From NCBI GenBank assembly GCA_011947345.1, contig JAAVTG010000542.1, positions 186,001 through 250,000 of the forward strand: a stretch of DNA of 64,000 nt, written 5' to 3'. Positions 9,822 through 20,362 of the stretch are shown one piece after another. The notes under the pieces are model-generated. The model saw only the letters and a program-made list of their open reading frames with translations, was not told the DNA's origin and did not search any database. This stretch comes from Phytophthora quininea (Eukaryota; Oomycota; Peronosporomycetes; Peronosporales; Peronosporaceae). The position numbers were made by a program, and so were the translations under genes. Every line of letters begins with the position of its first letter. Position 1 is the first letter of the stretch.

Positions 9822-11643
9822 ATGTCCTCGCACGATTCGTGTACCGCTTCAACGACAACACCTTCTCCTAGAAAACCCTATCTCATCGAGGCTGCAATGG
9901 AAAGAGCACGAGTACTTGCAGCTAATAGGCAAGAAATGCGAGGTGCACAAGTTCATTCTGACGAAATCTCAACGGACTCTCCACAGCTTCCGTCCATTGA
10001 AAGCTCGTCAATGGCAGACTCGGCGTCACTCGACACCAAGAAACGGAAGCGCAAACTGCAACATGTCTCCACAAAGCAAGACAAGCTCGCTGTTCTCAAA
10101 TGGATGATTGCCGCCGACAAAGTCGACTCAAAGTATCTGTTCAAGCGCACAATCGCTGCTTTTCCCGAATGCTTTCGAGCAGATTCTGACTCGGCTAACT
10201 ACATGAAGGCATCGCGGTGGTGGAAAGATAGGCAGAAGTTTATTGACGCCTTTTCTCGTCCTGAAAATCGGATGTCCGTCCAGGCCCTTCAGCCTGGCAC
10301 TCGCAAGCATGTTATGCTCAAAGCCTTGCCTGGCCGCGGTCGCAAGCGCGATCCATGGACCGATTGGCTTCATCTGTTACTACAGGAGGAATTTCACCGG
10401 CTTCGCAAGGCTGGGTTGAAGCTCACACCCACAGTGCTTGTCTCCGTTGCTAAGTATCTACTTGCTGACTCTAACCATGAAACTTACTGTAAGACTTTCG
10501 TTCCTCCTGGCAAGGAAATTCCATTTATGAGCAGTTAAATGTGAGATGGATTCAAACGTTTCAGGAGCGCTTTAATATTGTACAACGAAAGCAATGCGGT
10601 AAAAAGCAGCTAAGTCCGCAAAAGGAATTGCAGATTGAACGCGAGGTAGCGTTTCACATGGGTATTTTGAAGCGCGGTTTTGACAGTGGAGAATTTACCG
10701 ACACTCATATGGCTAACATGGATGAAACGCATTTCATTATTGATATGGATAATGGCAGAACACTAAACACTAAAGGAACGGAACACATCCAATATGCTGA
10801 CGTTGTGTCAGGAACGACTGGTATGACAATGGTTGTACTAATCGAAGGGGAAGTTCTGCCAAAATTGGGGTGCCAATGATGATTTTTGTTAATGCTGATG
10901 GCAATTACCCAATTCGCGGCGTTCCTGACAACATACCAGGTGTGTGTTGCTATCCATACGTGAACATGGAGATGTACACTACTAACGCAAAACTGTATAA
11001 CAGGTGTGACGTACCGAACAGCGCCAAAAGGCTTTATGACGTCCTCTGTGTTTGCCAAATGGCTTGGAGAACGGCGAGTGAACAGAAGACGACGGGGTAC
11101 TCGCAAAATGATTCTCTGGGCGGACAACTATAGTGGTCATGGCATAACAGAAGCTGCTAAGGCGCAGCTAGAAGAGCTCAACATTGATTTACGCTTCTTC
11201 CCAGCAAACGCAACGCACCTTGTGCAACCGGCGGACTCTTTCGTCATCTCAAAAATTAAGGATGCATGGACTAAACGCTGGAACGAAAAAAGGTGGAAAT
11301 GATTCGAAACGAGCAATGGCAAAATAACGTGAGGAGGGATGGTTCTTGGTCCGGCGCGCTACAAAATCCAGGCAAGCGGTTTTATCTTCAGCTCGCGGCT
11401 GATTCTGTCCGAGATGTCAATGCACAAATAACAGCTAAGGACAGCATCTCATATGCACAGAAAGCTATGATACGGTGCGGATTAGCGTGTAAGAACGGCA
11501 AATGGTCAGTATCACAGCTGAGCAATGAGCTCCAGTACATTATTGAGAAGCACTACCAGCACTTTATGGGAAAACCTGCCAACGAAGCCGAAGATGAAGA
11601 CAGAGACAGCGTTTGTGGACAGACTCTAGAAGCTGTTGTGTAA
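9822..11643 (+). pseudogene. Pogo-type DDE transposase, frameshifted
   Basis: ATG 9822 opens a 238-codon frame with a basic nuclear-localisation-like stretch (KKRKRKLQ) and a helix-turn-helix region (LAVLKWMIAADKVDS). A frameshift near 10510 leads to the catalytic part: MANMDETHFIID (first Asp), then after a second shift near 11010 MILWADNYSGHG (second Asp) and FFPANATHLVQPADSF (third Asp), the DDE_1 layout of pogo/Jerky transposases. A third shift near 11290 precedes the C-terminal tail ending at TAA 11641-11643. All three catalytic acids remain, but the reading frame is broken at least three times. It would cut and rejoin the TIR ends. Confidence 0.8.
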
Positions 11644-11695
11644 CATTCATTACGCTAGCTAACACGAACACAACACTAATTGATGGTACCTTATA

Positions 11696-11739
11696 TAGTG
11701 TTAGTGTCCTATTAGTGTTAATAACACTAATTCATGTGT
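11696..11739 (+). repeat. Right subterminal 44-bp direct repeat with a 21-bp palindrome
   Basis: Same layout as the left copy, differing at the 4-bp spacer and at one base near the end (TTCATGTGT). The palindrome lies at 11711-11731 with the same central A, which shows the copy is direct rather than inverted relative to the left one, unlike the TIRs. Confidence 0.85.
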
Positions 11740-11800
11740 ACTTTGAAAATGGAGACTCTCGCTAATAGTGTTAGTAACACTAATTGCTGTGCTTAGTGTA

Positions 11801-12336
11801 GTTGAGTTTGGCTGTTGGAGAAAGGGGAAAGTGCGAGTGGGAGAACAAACAGGCCGTACGATCCGTCGCACCAAAAGCCAATATGGCGTCTCGGAATGCA
11901 ATGCCAGTTGGTTGGGTCATCTAGCGGTCCTTGCGAGCTTTTCAGACACAAATGGCTTGATGCGCCACAAGGTCCTCGCCGAAGAGGGACACGCGGTATT
12001 AGAACTCTGTGAGCCACGCGTAGCTTCCGATCTTATCCGTCGAATTTATCGTCCTCCAGCAGCTTTCGTCGGGCAACGTGAGCCCGCTCAAATGGTGGCA
12101 TTTCCCCTTGGGGGGAGGTCGCTGTCCAGTAAATCCTAACGCATAACTAGCAAGATGCTGAAAAATCCACGGCGATGGTTGTAGGGGGCGGCACTCAAGG
12201 GCACACGAGTTTAGTAGTAGTAGCAAGACCAAGCATCAACAAGAATAGAAGCGATTACGTTCCCGTGCAGGTGATCTTCGCGGTCATCAACAGGCCCGAG
12301 TCGCTTTCTTGATGCTGAGCTGTCACTTCAGCATGC
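11801..12336. other. Sequence displaced by the mariner insertion; no supported gene
   Basis: If the mariner were absent, this sequence would join position 9620, so 11801 onward is the former upstream region of the small secreted protein gene. Frames on both strands lack motifs. I see no clear TATA or initiator element. Confidence 0.4.
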
Positions 12337-12770
12337 CTAGAGGGTGCTCCCATTCGCGTCGTCTGTAGACGAGCATGTGCCTGATAACGAGACGCATCTC
12401 GTGAGAGAGTCGTCTACACGCGCCCCGCGCCAATGGCATCGACCGAGACCTCGACTGTGCCATTTAGCACATCGGAGCAGCACTGTCGGAAGGCGTCCTG
12501 ATGCCTGGAAAATGGGCGGCAGTAGCAGCTTCTGCTGCATGGAGGTCTGGTAGATGAACGCGACCGCAACGGCAGCGTAGAAACGGAAGGCCACTGATGT
12601 CTTTGGTGCTCATTGTGAGCAGCGCGTGCCAGGACTCGTGTCGAGAGCCAACCACGAGCGAGACCACCGTGGGATCCAGACTCATGTATCGCCTCGAGAT
12701 CAAGTGTATGCTCGTTCAAAAGGATGGCAACCGTGATGAACGTCGACTGTTTCTGCTGGCACGCGGTTGG
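12337..12770 (-). pseudogene. Possible membrane-protein remnant, unrecognised
   Basis: Minus-strand pieces in three frames look protein-like in succession: STFITVAILLNEHTLDLEAI, then RYMSLDPTVVSLVVGS, then FRFYAAVAVAFIYQTSMQQ. The hydrophobic stretches alternate with polar loops as in a multi-spanning protein. No family is recognised, and the frames shift twice in 400 bp, so this may be a decayed exon set rather than a gene. Confidence 0.22.
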
Positions 12771-12977
12771 GGCAAATCACGAGTCTCGGTGGCACGCGCA
12801 GGTTGCGCGGGTTGCACTGCGTGAACGATGGCGGAGAGGGTCCCGTAATGGAAACGGTGGCGGTGGCGGTGATGGCAGGCCCGCCGGCAGGACTAAACGT
12901 CTCGGTCGAATGCCATTCTGCAATTTGCTTTGCACTGCGCATTCCTCCCTCTTCAAAGCGAGTTGTCCCGCAACACA

Positions 12978-14111
12978 ATGGCTACTCCGGCGCTTTCGTC
13001 GCCACGCCTGGCGATGCGTGCTCTGCAAGCACTCTGCGCTGTGATCGGCATGATCTTCACGTCGCTCGGCTACATCAAGTTCACGTCGGGCCAGCTGAGC
13101 AGCGGCGCTGCCATCTTCACCACCGTCGCCTGCTACTCCGCGATGCTCTGTGCTCTCTACTACGTCGTGGCCGTCGGCGTGCTGAAGCTGACAGCAACTG
13201 CGCCCAAGGTGCTCTACCAGCGCGTGGTGGACGGCGTGTTGGCCATCGCTCTGCTGATCGCTGGCATCGTGCACGCCACGTCGGACGCGGTCAAGGACTG
13301 CTCGTCCTACAACACCATGTTCGAGACCTACCACGGCTCCGCGCTCTTCCGCTGCGGCGACATATCGGTGGCCATTGTGCTGACCTTCGTAACCTGCGCG
13401 CTGTTCCTGGTGACGCTGGTGTGGAGCTTCGTGCAGGACACGTGGAAGACCGTCAACGGCGAGAACCTGCAGGACGCTCTGGCCGACAACGACCCCAACG
13501 GCTACGCGGTTGCAGCCACCCCCGGCAAGAAGACCCCGTCGAGTGCCTCTGCTACGGCCGACTTGGACTTGCAGCACCCGGGCCTCAAGATCATCCGCTG
13601 CAGTGGCCGTACGCTGCAGTTCGCGTGCTCGGTGGTCGCTCTGGTGTGCATCGTGCTCGGCTATAAGCACTACTACACCGGCCAGTACATTGAGCCCAAG
13701 GCCACGTACGCCATCCTCATGGCCTACAGCGCCGTGCTGTACTCGCTGTGGCACGTTGCTGCCGTGGAGACGCTCAAGCTGTCTCGTCACCCGACGCTCA
13801 CTGTGGAGCGCTTCATGGACATCCTCGTGGCGGTGGCTCTATTGATTGCGGGCATCCTGTTCGCCAAGTCGGACCAAGTGTCGGACTGCTCAGCCACCAA
13901 CACGGCGTTCTCGACATACCACGGCTCGACGCTCTTCCGCTGCGGCAGCATGAACACGGGCTACATCTTCACCTTCATCGCTGTGGCGCTCTACTTGTTC
14001 ACGTTCGCTTTGAGCTTCGCGTACCGTTCGTCCTCGAGCGAGCGCGACCTGGAGAGCAACCACTCTGGCGATGCCACCCAGGCGGGATCGGACGCTGGTC
14101 AGCAGGTGTAA
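12978..14111 (+). CDS. Tandem four-helix membrane protein (MARVEL-like), 377 residues
   Basis: ATG 12978 is chosen because it begins just before the first membrane segment and the upstream frame has no earlier ATG with better context. The protein has two homologous halves (about residues 1-170 and 195-360), each with four predicted membrane helices and a conserved loop with YHGS-x-LFRCG between helices 3 and 4, whose Cys pairs with an upstream DCS. The halves are joined by a polar Lys/Ser linker, and the C-terminus is acidic and Ser-rich. The four-helix plan with a Cys loop recalls MARVEL-domain proteins of vesicle and junction membranes, but the match is by topology only. A broken paralog lies convergently at 14429-15507. 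Confidence 0.8.
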   Translation: MATPALSSPRLAMRALQALCAVIGMIFTSLGYIKFTSGQLSSGAAIFTTVACYSAMLCALYYVVAVGVLKLTATAPKVLYQRVVDGVLAIALLIAGIVHATSDAVKDCSSYNTMFETYHGSALFRCGDISVAIVLTFVTCALFLVTLVWSFVQDTWKTVNGENLQDALADNDPNGYAVAATPGKKTPSSASATADLDLQHPGLKIIRCSGRTLQFACSVVALVCIVLGYKHYYTGQYIEPKATYAILMAYSAVLYSLWHVAAVETLKLSRHPTLTVERFMDILVAVALLIAGILFAKSDQVSDCSATNTAFSTYHGSTLFRCGSMNTGYIFTFIAVALYLFTFALSFAYRSSSSERDLESNHSGDATQAGSDAGQQV

Positions 14112-14428
14112 ACGTGCAGATAACTCGAAGTGTCAGGCGCCTTGTGATTTGAGTAGCGCGTGTCTTCCCTAGGTTTGTTGCACGCAATAATGAAGGTTTG
14201 ACCATCCTTTACTCGCTTGTTCATCTTCTTGTGTTGTTTCGGTCCAAGCAGTGCAGCTTTAAACCGACCCTAGATGACGCTGGCAACAACCACGACGCCA
14301 GAGTGAGTGGACATAAGCCAAGGCAGCAACAAGTATGCACTACAAACCTGTGAGCTAACAAGATTTTTGTTGGTATTTTTGCTGAAGTTGTAGCGATCCT
14401 CGACCGCTAATCGGTTGTTTTTGCTGGC
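14112..14428. other. Shared 3' region of two convergent paralogs
   Basis: This gap lies between the stop codons of the two membrane-protein paralogs and should hold both polyadenylation regions. No ORF, repeat or obvious hairpin is seen. Confidence 0.5.
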
Positions 14429-15507
14429 TTACACCTGCTGGCTAGGCTCGACATCGACGTGGCTCGGGGCCGATCCAGCGTCGTTGTTGCCGCAGAAGCT
14501 GATCACAAGCGTAATGAGGAAGAAGACGCAGTTGATGAACGACAGCACGTAGGAGCGCGTGAGGCTGCCGCAGCGGAGGATGTTCGAACCGCCGAGCGAG
14601 CCCTTGTCAGCCTCGTACGTTGCGTTGATGGAGTCGCAGTCGGACACTTGGTGCGACGCAGCCAGCAGGATGGCAAACAGCAAGAGTAGAACCGCCAGCA
14701 GCAGGTCGAGGAAGCGCTCGACACCGGCACTGGGACGACGCGACTTCTTGAGGATATCCACGACCACCAAGTGGAAGAGCGTGTACAGGATGCAGCTCCA
14801 CGAGATGAGGATGAGGAACAGCGCTACGGGGTCATGAAGCGACCGGTGTAGTAGTGTTTGAAGCCGGCCACCAGACTGATGAAGATGATGAGCGAGAGCA
14901 CGAACTGCACGAGGCGAACGAGGCGGCGGGCAACGGCGAAAGCAGGGTGGCGCGAGTCCACAGCAGCGTAGGCATCCGCACGGGACGCGCCGGGCGTCTG
15001 GGCCGACGTGTAACCAGCCGCGACGGCCTCGTCCTGGTCGGTGTTGGCCGAGTCGCGCATGAAGCTCCAGATGAGCGTCACCAGATACAGCGCGAACGTG
15101 ATGAAGGTGAAGATGACCGCCATGGTCAGGTTGCCGCACCGAAAGAGCTGAATGCCAGCGTAGGCTTCGTAGTCGTCGTTCTTGTCGGAGCACGACGACA
15201 CGCCCGACGAGGCCCAGAGCAGAATGCCGCTCAGCAGCAGCACGATCACCAGCACACCGTCAACTAGTCGCTGGGCGTTCACAGTCGGGGCCGTCGCCGA
15301 CAGCTTCAACACCTTCAAGGGCAGCACGTAGTAGAGCCCCGTGATGAAGGCCGTGTAGTTCATGATCTCGCTGAACGTCGGGGACAGACCGGTGAGCTGG
15401 CGGCCGTCGGTCTTGACGTAGCCGCCCCACGTGAAAATCAGGGCCAGGAACGCGAACAACGCCTGGAGAGCGCGAATGCCCACTCGGGCGGCGGACAGTG
15501 TCGACAT
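14429..15507 (-). pseudogene. MARVEL-like membrane protein paralog with one frameshift
   Basis: ATG 15507 opens 227 codons (MSTLSAARVGIRALQALFAF) matching the first half and linker of the 12978 gene: the same helix order, the loop ending LFRCGNLTMA, and HYYTGRF at the start of the second half. At about 14830 the frame stops; the next frame continues with DPVALFLILISWS and supplies helices 6-8, the loop with ILRCGSLTRS and a C-terminus ending SQQV like the sister gene (GQQV). One missing base at the ATGACCCC stretch would explain the break. It is either a young pseudogene or a base error in an intact gene of about 358 residues. Confidence 0.8.
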
Positions 15508-15509
15508 CG

Positions 15510-16260
15510 GGCTCGGTTCTTGCTAGGAGGGCTGTGGAGAAGTGCGCGATGCAAGGCAAATTGCAGAATGGTAAGCGGCAACGTCCGCGATCTCGAGCAA
15601 GTCGCACCCACGGCCAGCATGGGCAGAGGGCCCTGCGACGCTCGGGCATGGATCCATGAGCTGACAATAAGTCGGCGCGAGAGATGTTGCAGCGCGTCTC
15701 CTTTCCTGGGGCTGCCGGCGCTTCTAGCGGTCACGCTGGAGCTGCAACGAGGGCACGCAGCTGTGTCGTTGGAAGGGCGTCCGACAAGGAAATGTGTATG
15801 TCGGCGGGCGACATATTGCACGGTAGACAGACCCCGCGCAGGATACACGTTCAACAGCTGCAGGCGAGCTCGGATTCATCGGCGGGACTTTGGTGGGTAT
15901 CGCGGAGGGCGTGACGACCGCCATGACGCGACGGCGATGCAGCGCGTAGCATCGTCGGGCAGGTCGTCTTGGTCGGAGCGCTCGTCGCTGTCTCGCGGTG
16001 ACGGAAAGGAGACCAATGCAGAGGGCATGGTGATCCGCAGAATCGCTCACTGCGACAGGCGCGGATACATGGATCCAAGCCGCTGCAGCGCCGCCATACA
16101 GGTATCCTTGAACGCATCCTGTCGCGGATGCCAACGAGGGCAACAAACACTGCAAGCAAGTCACTTGGTGCAGTCGTCCACCGAAAGCACGTGCTGCCAG
16201 CGGCGACACACGCTGCAGTACTCGGTCATTGACGACACCAGGCTTTGGTGCGGTGGCCCA
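15510..16260 (-). pseudogene. Cys-motif protein remnant, unrecognised
   Basis: Read on minus, MTEYCSVCRRWQHVL starts near 16240, followed in another frame by LACSVCCPRWHPRQDAF, then an acidic PSPRDSDERSDQDDLPDD segment near 16010, then ARRHTHFLVGRPSNDTAACP near 15800 with a further CPRC pair. Repeated CxxC pairs suggest zinc binding. The pieces lie in two or more frames with stops between, so it is broken or has unrecognised introns. A 294-codon plus-strand frame covers the same bases but is Arg/Cys/Ser-rich with no motif and is judged a shadow. Confidence 0.3.
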
Positions 16261-16533
16261 GCTCTCGAGACGACCAGCGAGGGTGAATCCTCTCGGCCAG
16301 CAGAGCCAGGACCAATGGTCAGACGTCCACTTCAACTTGATGGGCAAAATACTGCTTCCCACAAAACTAACAATCATTCCGTACACTCATTTCCGCCGTT
16401 TTAAAACTGCCTACGAATTAGCTAATATTGAGAGTTTACATTCTTCGATACAATCGCCAAGTGAACCCCTGTTTCTAAACGTTTCTTCTCCGGAAGCGCA
16501 AGCAAGCAGCAGCGTTCTTCTCGGCCGCTGCTC

Positions 16534-16899
16534 ATGGAGGGCGACTACTCGCACTGCGACCTGTCGGACCCGGACTTCGAAGGCCCGCTGACCAAGCGCA
16601 GCGTGTGGCTGAAGGAGTGGCGCAAGCGCTACTTCGTGCTCAAGGGCAACAAGCTCTACTTCTGCACGGCCCAGGGCGAGCCAGCCCACGGCCTCATCGA
16701 CCTGGCCGACTGCCTGACGGTCAAGTCGGCGGAGGAAAAGACCAACAAGCGCTTCTGCTTCGAGGTGGCCACGCCCGACTCGACCTTCTACATGTACGCG
16801 GAGAACGAGAAGCAGAAGGACGAGTGGATCGGCGCCATCGGCCGCGCGATCGTCAAGTTCTCGAGCTCCTTCACGGGCGACCAGGACGACGACAAGTAA
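16534..16899 (+). CDS. Single PH-domain protein, 121 residues
   Basis: ATG 16534 gives a protein made almost entirely of one pleckstrin-homology domain: FEGPLTKRSVWLKEWRKRYF at residues 14-33 (beta1-beta2 with the basic KxnR-type phosphoinositide patch), KGNKLYFCTAQGE (beta3), IDLADCLTVKSAEE (beta4-5), FCFEVATPDSTFYMYAEN (beta6-7) and the C-terminal helix with the invariant Trp (QKDEWIGAIGRAI). A short acidic tail DQDDDK follows. The frame is intact with strong GC3 bias. It should bind membrane phosphoinositides. The neighbouring lipid-kinase-like gene converges on it from 17086. Confidence 0.93.
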   Translation: MEGDYSHCDLSDPDFEGPLTKRSVWLKEWRKRYFVLKGNKLYFCTAQGEPAHGLIDLADCLTVKSAEEKTNKRFCFEVATPDSTFYMYAENEKQKDEWIGAIGRAIVKFSSSFTGDQDDDK

Positions 16900-17085
16900 A
16901 GCAGAGAGAGGCCAATAACAGGGAAGCGCCCAAATAGTATTTTTCGTATGTAAAGCCGAGCTTTTTGATGGCAACGGAGATGGCAATGGAAGACGACGTT
17001 GGTGGTGTGGAGGGAATTAGTTACAAAATGCAGGTGGAGCTGCTTCATCCGCAGAGCTTCCTGGGAAAACTGGAGCGTGCGTCGT

Positions 17086-19066
17086 CTACTTTTCGGAAAG
17101 CACCTTGAAGAGACTGGGCACCACCTCCATGCGCCACGGACCGCCCGACAGCACCTCGCCGTCGATGTTCATGCAGTCCTCGGGTTGGTCAGGCTCGATC
17201 TCCACGGCCTTGATCTTCAAGTAGGAAATGAGCGGACTCTGCAGCTCCTTGCCCATCAGGTAGAGCCCGAAGAGCTTGGCTGTGCCCAGCAGACTGCCCT
17301 TGCGGGTGATGATCAGGTCCAGGTTGCCGTCCGACGGGTGCGAGTAGGCTCCGTCAGGTGTGATGTTGACGACGCCCACCACCACGTAGCTGCTGCTGTC
17401 TTCCTTCCACACAAACTCGGGGTATCGCTTGTGGCTTGCCGGGCTGGAAATGCTGCCGGCGATGCCTCCCACGACTTGCGGTGGGTACTGAGGCGGTCGG
17501 TGTCATACACGCTACCTTCCTCCACTTCGAACTGGTCCAGAGCGCCGGCATCCGGGTAGTCGTCGTATCGGATCAGTGGCGGCTGTGGCTCTGTCAACAC
17601 GTAGCGAACTCTGCCCGTGTGCTTCTTGGGCAAAATCACCGTACGCTTCACCTTGAGGAAAGCGTACCGCAGCGTACCCATCCAGCGGTATCGCTCGGAC
17701 TCTGCAGCGATATCGCCAGCAACTCCCCAACCGAGGCCGCAGTAGCTGTAGTGCACGACGTCAGGCTGGGCAACAGACACGGCCGTGACCACGTCCAGCG
17801 GACGCATTTTACGCTTGAGGATACAGTACAGAGCCGCGTTCACCGGGGATGCCAGCCCCGGTGCCGAACGCATTCTGCGTGCCGGCCGAGATGAGCGAGA
17901 TTGGCGTGGACGCCACGATCTCGCGCCACTCGTGCTCGGGTCTGGCCAGCAGGCCGTTCATGAACTCGCAGAGCGTGCCGTCGCCTCCAATGAACACGAG
18001 CGCTTCAAAGCCGTCGTCGGCCGAGTAGCTCTGGCCCATCTCGGCGCCATGGCCTGCGTGGGTCGTCTCCTCCACGACGTACTCGAAGTTGCCCAGGTCA
18101 AGGAACGGTTTGACTTTGGTCTCCCAGATACGACGCGCCTGTCGTTTCCCAGAGTGCGGGTTCACGACCACCTTCAGCAGCCGCTTCTCGACGATAGGCG
18201 GCGCGCGCTGCCAGCGCACGAGCTCCTGGATGGCACCGACCCAGCTGTCCACGACGTCGGTCTCGAGGCAGTGGAAGTCGACGAACTTGGGCGTGCGCAG
18301 CAGCGCCTTGGCGCCGGCCCCGCGGCCCTTTTGAAGTAGTGCACGCGGAATGTATTGGCCTTCTTCTTGGACACGAACTCTGCGCCGACGACGTCGTCGG
18401 TCGAGAGCTGTCCGAGCAGCTTCTTGCCCCTCGACCACGTGATGGTCTCTGGGTCCAGACGCAGCTCGCACTTGCGCACTTGGCGGTTCACGCGCACGGC
18501 CGCACTGAGCTCCGTGTCCAGCGGTGCGTCTCTCCTCGAGTAGGCCGTCACACGGCGGATGCTTTCTCGCAGCGCGCTGCCCACGACATCGCGCGGGTTC
18601 TCAAAAGTGAAGTCCCCGATGGACGTGGACCGCATGGACAACGCCGTCTTGGCCAGCTCCTGGCCGACTCCCTCGAGAGCTGCTTGACGTAGGTCCGACT
18701 GCGTCTGGGAGGGGCTCGGGCGTTGCGGCCTTTGCCAGCGCTGCGCGTGTGCGGCGACATCGCCGGCAGCTGCAGCTGGCGATGGACATACTGCTGGTGC
18801 TGCTGGTTGCGCTCTCTGCGGCCGAGGCCTGGCAGCGAGAAGCCGCGGAGGATGCCTTGGTCGTCTCCTTCCTCCTCGGGCGTCTTGGGCGTCGACAGTC
18901 CGGCGTCGCGCGGGCTGGACAGGAAGGACGCGTCTTCGGCGAAGTGCACCGAGCTGCTCTTCTCGTGGGACGACGGGGGCGTGGTCAGTCCGTCCACGAA
19001 GGACGTGCCGTCGCCGCGCGGCGTCATGGACAGCGCTCCTTCAGGCACAGTCTGGGGGCCGTTCAT
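17086..19066 (-). pseudogene. Sphingosine/ceramide-kinase-like lipid kinase, frameshifted
   Basis: Five consecutive minus-strand frames make one protein. ATG 19066 starts a Ser/Pro-rich N-terminus; near 18680 the frame shifts to a PH-like segment (LDPETITWSRGKKLLG, FVSKKKANTFRVHYF). The next shift (about 18335, in an A-run) opens the DAGK-type catalytic domain with VVVNPHSGKRQARRIW, ALVFIGGDGTLCEFMNGLL (the GGDGT nucleotide loop) and ISAGTQNAFGTG. Shifts near 17850 and 17465 lead through HYSYCGLGWGVAGDIA to the C-terminal INIDGEV-type sheet (MNIDGEVLSG). This layout fits sphingosine or ceramide kinases, which phosphorylate long-chain bases or ceramide at membranes. Four indels make it non-coding as read, yet the motifs are unmutated, which points to recent breakage or consensus errors. 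Confidence 0.82.
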
Positions 19067-20362
19067 TCAACTGTGGAGATACGACGCCGGCGGCTGGAGC
19101 AAGCGCACGGCGTTTTCGATTGTGGCAAGACCAGGTTGATTCCGACAGCAACTCGCTCTCTGTCCGTCGACACTTTGGGATAATCATTCGGAATTAGCTG
19201 GGAGTGCAAATCCAGGGCTCGCAAGGCGGCAATCTCACGCTCCCGTTCCGATGCGATGTACACGAATGCAGCTAGATTTTGCGTGCTAGTTGGAGCAGCG
19301 AATACACAGAGGTCGTGTCGTGCGCAAAGCAACCACGCTGGCCGTGAAATCGACCAAAGCGGAGCGCAGCAATTGTGTTGTTGCGCGCGGTGCCTTTGTA
19401 TGAAATTTTGTATGGCTTCCACAGTATCCATTTTACCTTTAAACAGGAATACTGTTTCGTGTGCTTTCGCGAGAAGTGAGCGATATCGGATACGAACACT
19501 GCTTTGTGAGGGGAAATAGCGACTGCACATGCATGTCTAGCCGTACTTACATAGAAGGCATCGACAGAAGACACCGACAGACAGTAAGCTACAGCGATAG
19601 CGGGACTGAAACGGTAGGTGTCAAGCTAGGACTGACGGAATACGGTCGCAGAGCACCAGTGCTTGACCAAGGGGACCATTTCGACTTGACGGGCTGAGCA
19701 CGAGGTATAATGTCGCGCATGTCGGCGAGGATCACTCCTGACGATAAATCCTCGAATCAGGAATAATCAGGCCTAAAACGCTGCCTCGGCGGATAATACG
19801 TGGCCTTTAGTTCACGGAATAGGTGCATAAAACGGTCGCTGAAAAGCGAAACGAACCTCGACGTGAGCAAGTGTGTCTGCTTGTGTATCTGCTTGGTTTC
19901 AGGGAAGATAATTTACCACGTCAGCTCAGCAGCATTGCATGTCGTCCTTGCCTTTCGTCCTTGTGTTTACGTGCTTTCCGTGCCGTGAGCCTTTCGCCGT
20001 CGTCTGCTCTGCTCAGACCCCAGCCCAGCCGCGTCATACACCGCCGTTTGTGCACCTTGGCCTAATCAAGCACCGTCGCCTCGGATGGGAGGCCTGCGCT
20101 CATCAGATGGCTCGCCCGAACGATCATACATGTATTAGTGAATAATATAATACAAATACAATACAGCGTTATATTAATACTAATACTAGCGCAGCTTGAT
20201 GATACTATAATATTATTATTAATAATACCAGGCTCAGATCGGTGCAAGTCAAGATGCAGGAGTGGTGGTTTCTTGCAGCAAGACGTCCATGGTCGGCAAA
20301 AGAGCAACTTGGCTGCTTGTCTGCTACGACAGCTCGAGTGCGCTGGGATCGCCGCGTTCCAT
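19067..20362. other. Intergenic with AT-rich stretch; one doubtful ORF
   Basis: A minus-strand frame at 19429-19063 (from MDTVEAIQNFIQRHRAQQ) looks moderately protein-like but has no motif and overlaps the lipid-kinase start, so I do not call it. At 20125-20230 there is a strongly AT-rich block rich in TAATA/TATTA and small palindromes, immediately downstream of the MULE remnant; it may be a worn transposon end. Confidence 0.35.

Larger units (their letters stand above)
9621..11800 (+). mobile_element. Tc1/mariner (pogo-like) DNA transposon with intact TIRs and TA duplication
   Basis: Both ends match as inverted repeats: TACACTAAGCACAGCAATTA at 9621 and its reverse complement ending at 11800, extending to about 26 bp (AGTGTTA follows on the left). 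The flanking TA at 9621-9622 and 11799-11800 fits TA target-site duplication, leaving a 2,176-bp element. Inside is a DDE-type transposase in several frames. The ends are much better kept than the ORF. Movement by another source of transposase would therefore be possible in principle. Confidence 0.88.

Noticed and set aside
12777..13790. 337-codon minus-strand ORF over the membrane-protein gene
   Set aside because: Shadow of a GC-rich coding region; His/Gln/Arg-heavy with no domain, whereas the plus frame shows eight helices and an internal repeat.
15520..16404. 294-codon plus-strand ORF
   Set aside because: Arg/Ser/Cys composition without motifs; minus-strand pieces in the same place carry ordered CxxC pairs. 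Confidence in the rejection is moderate.
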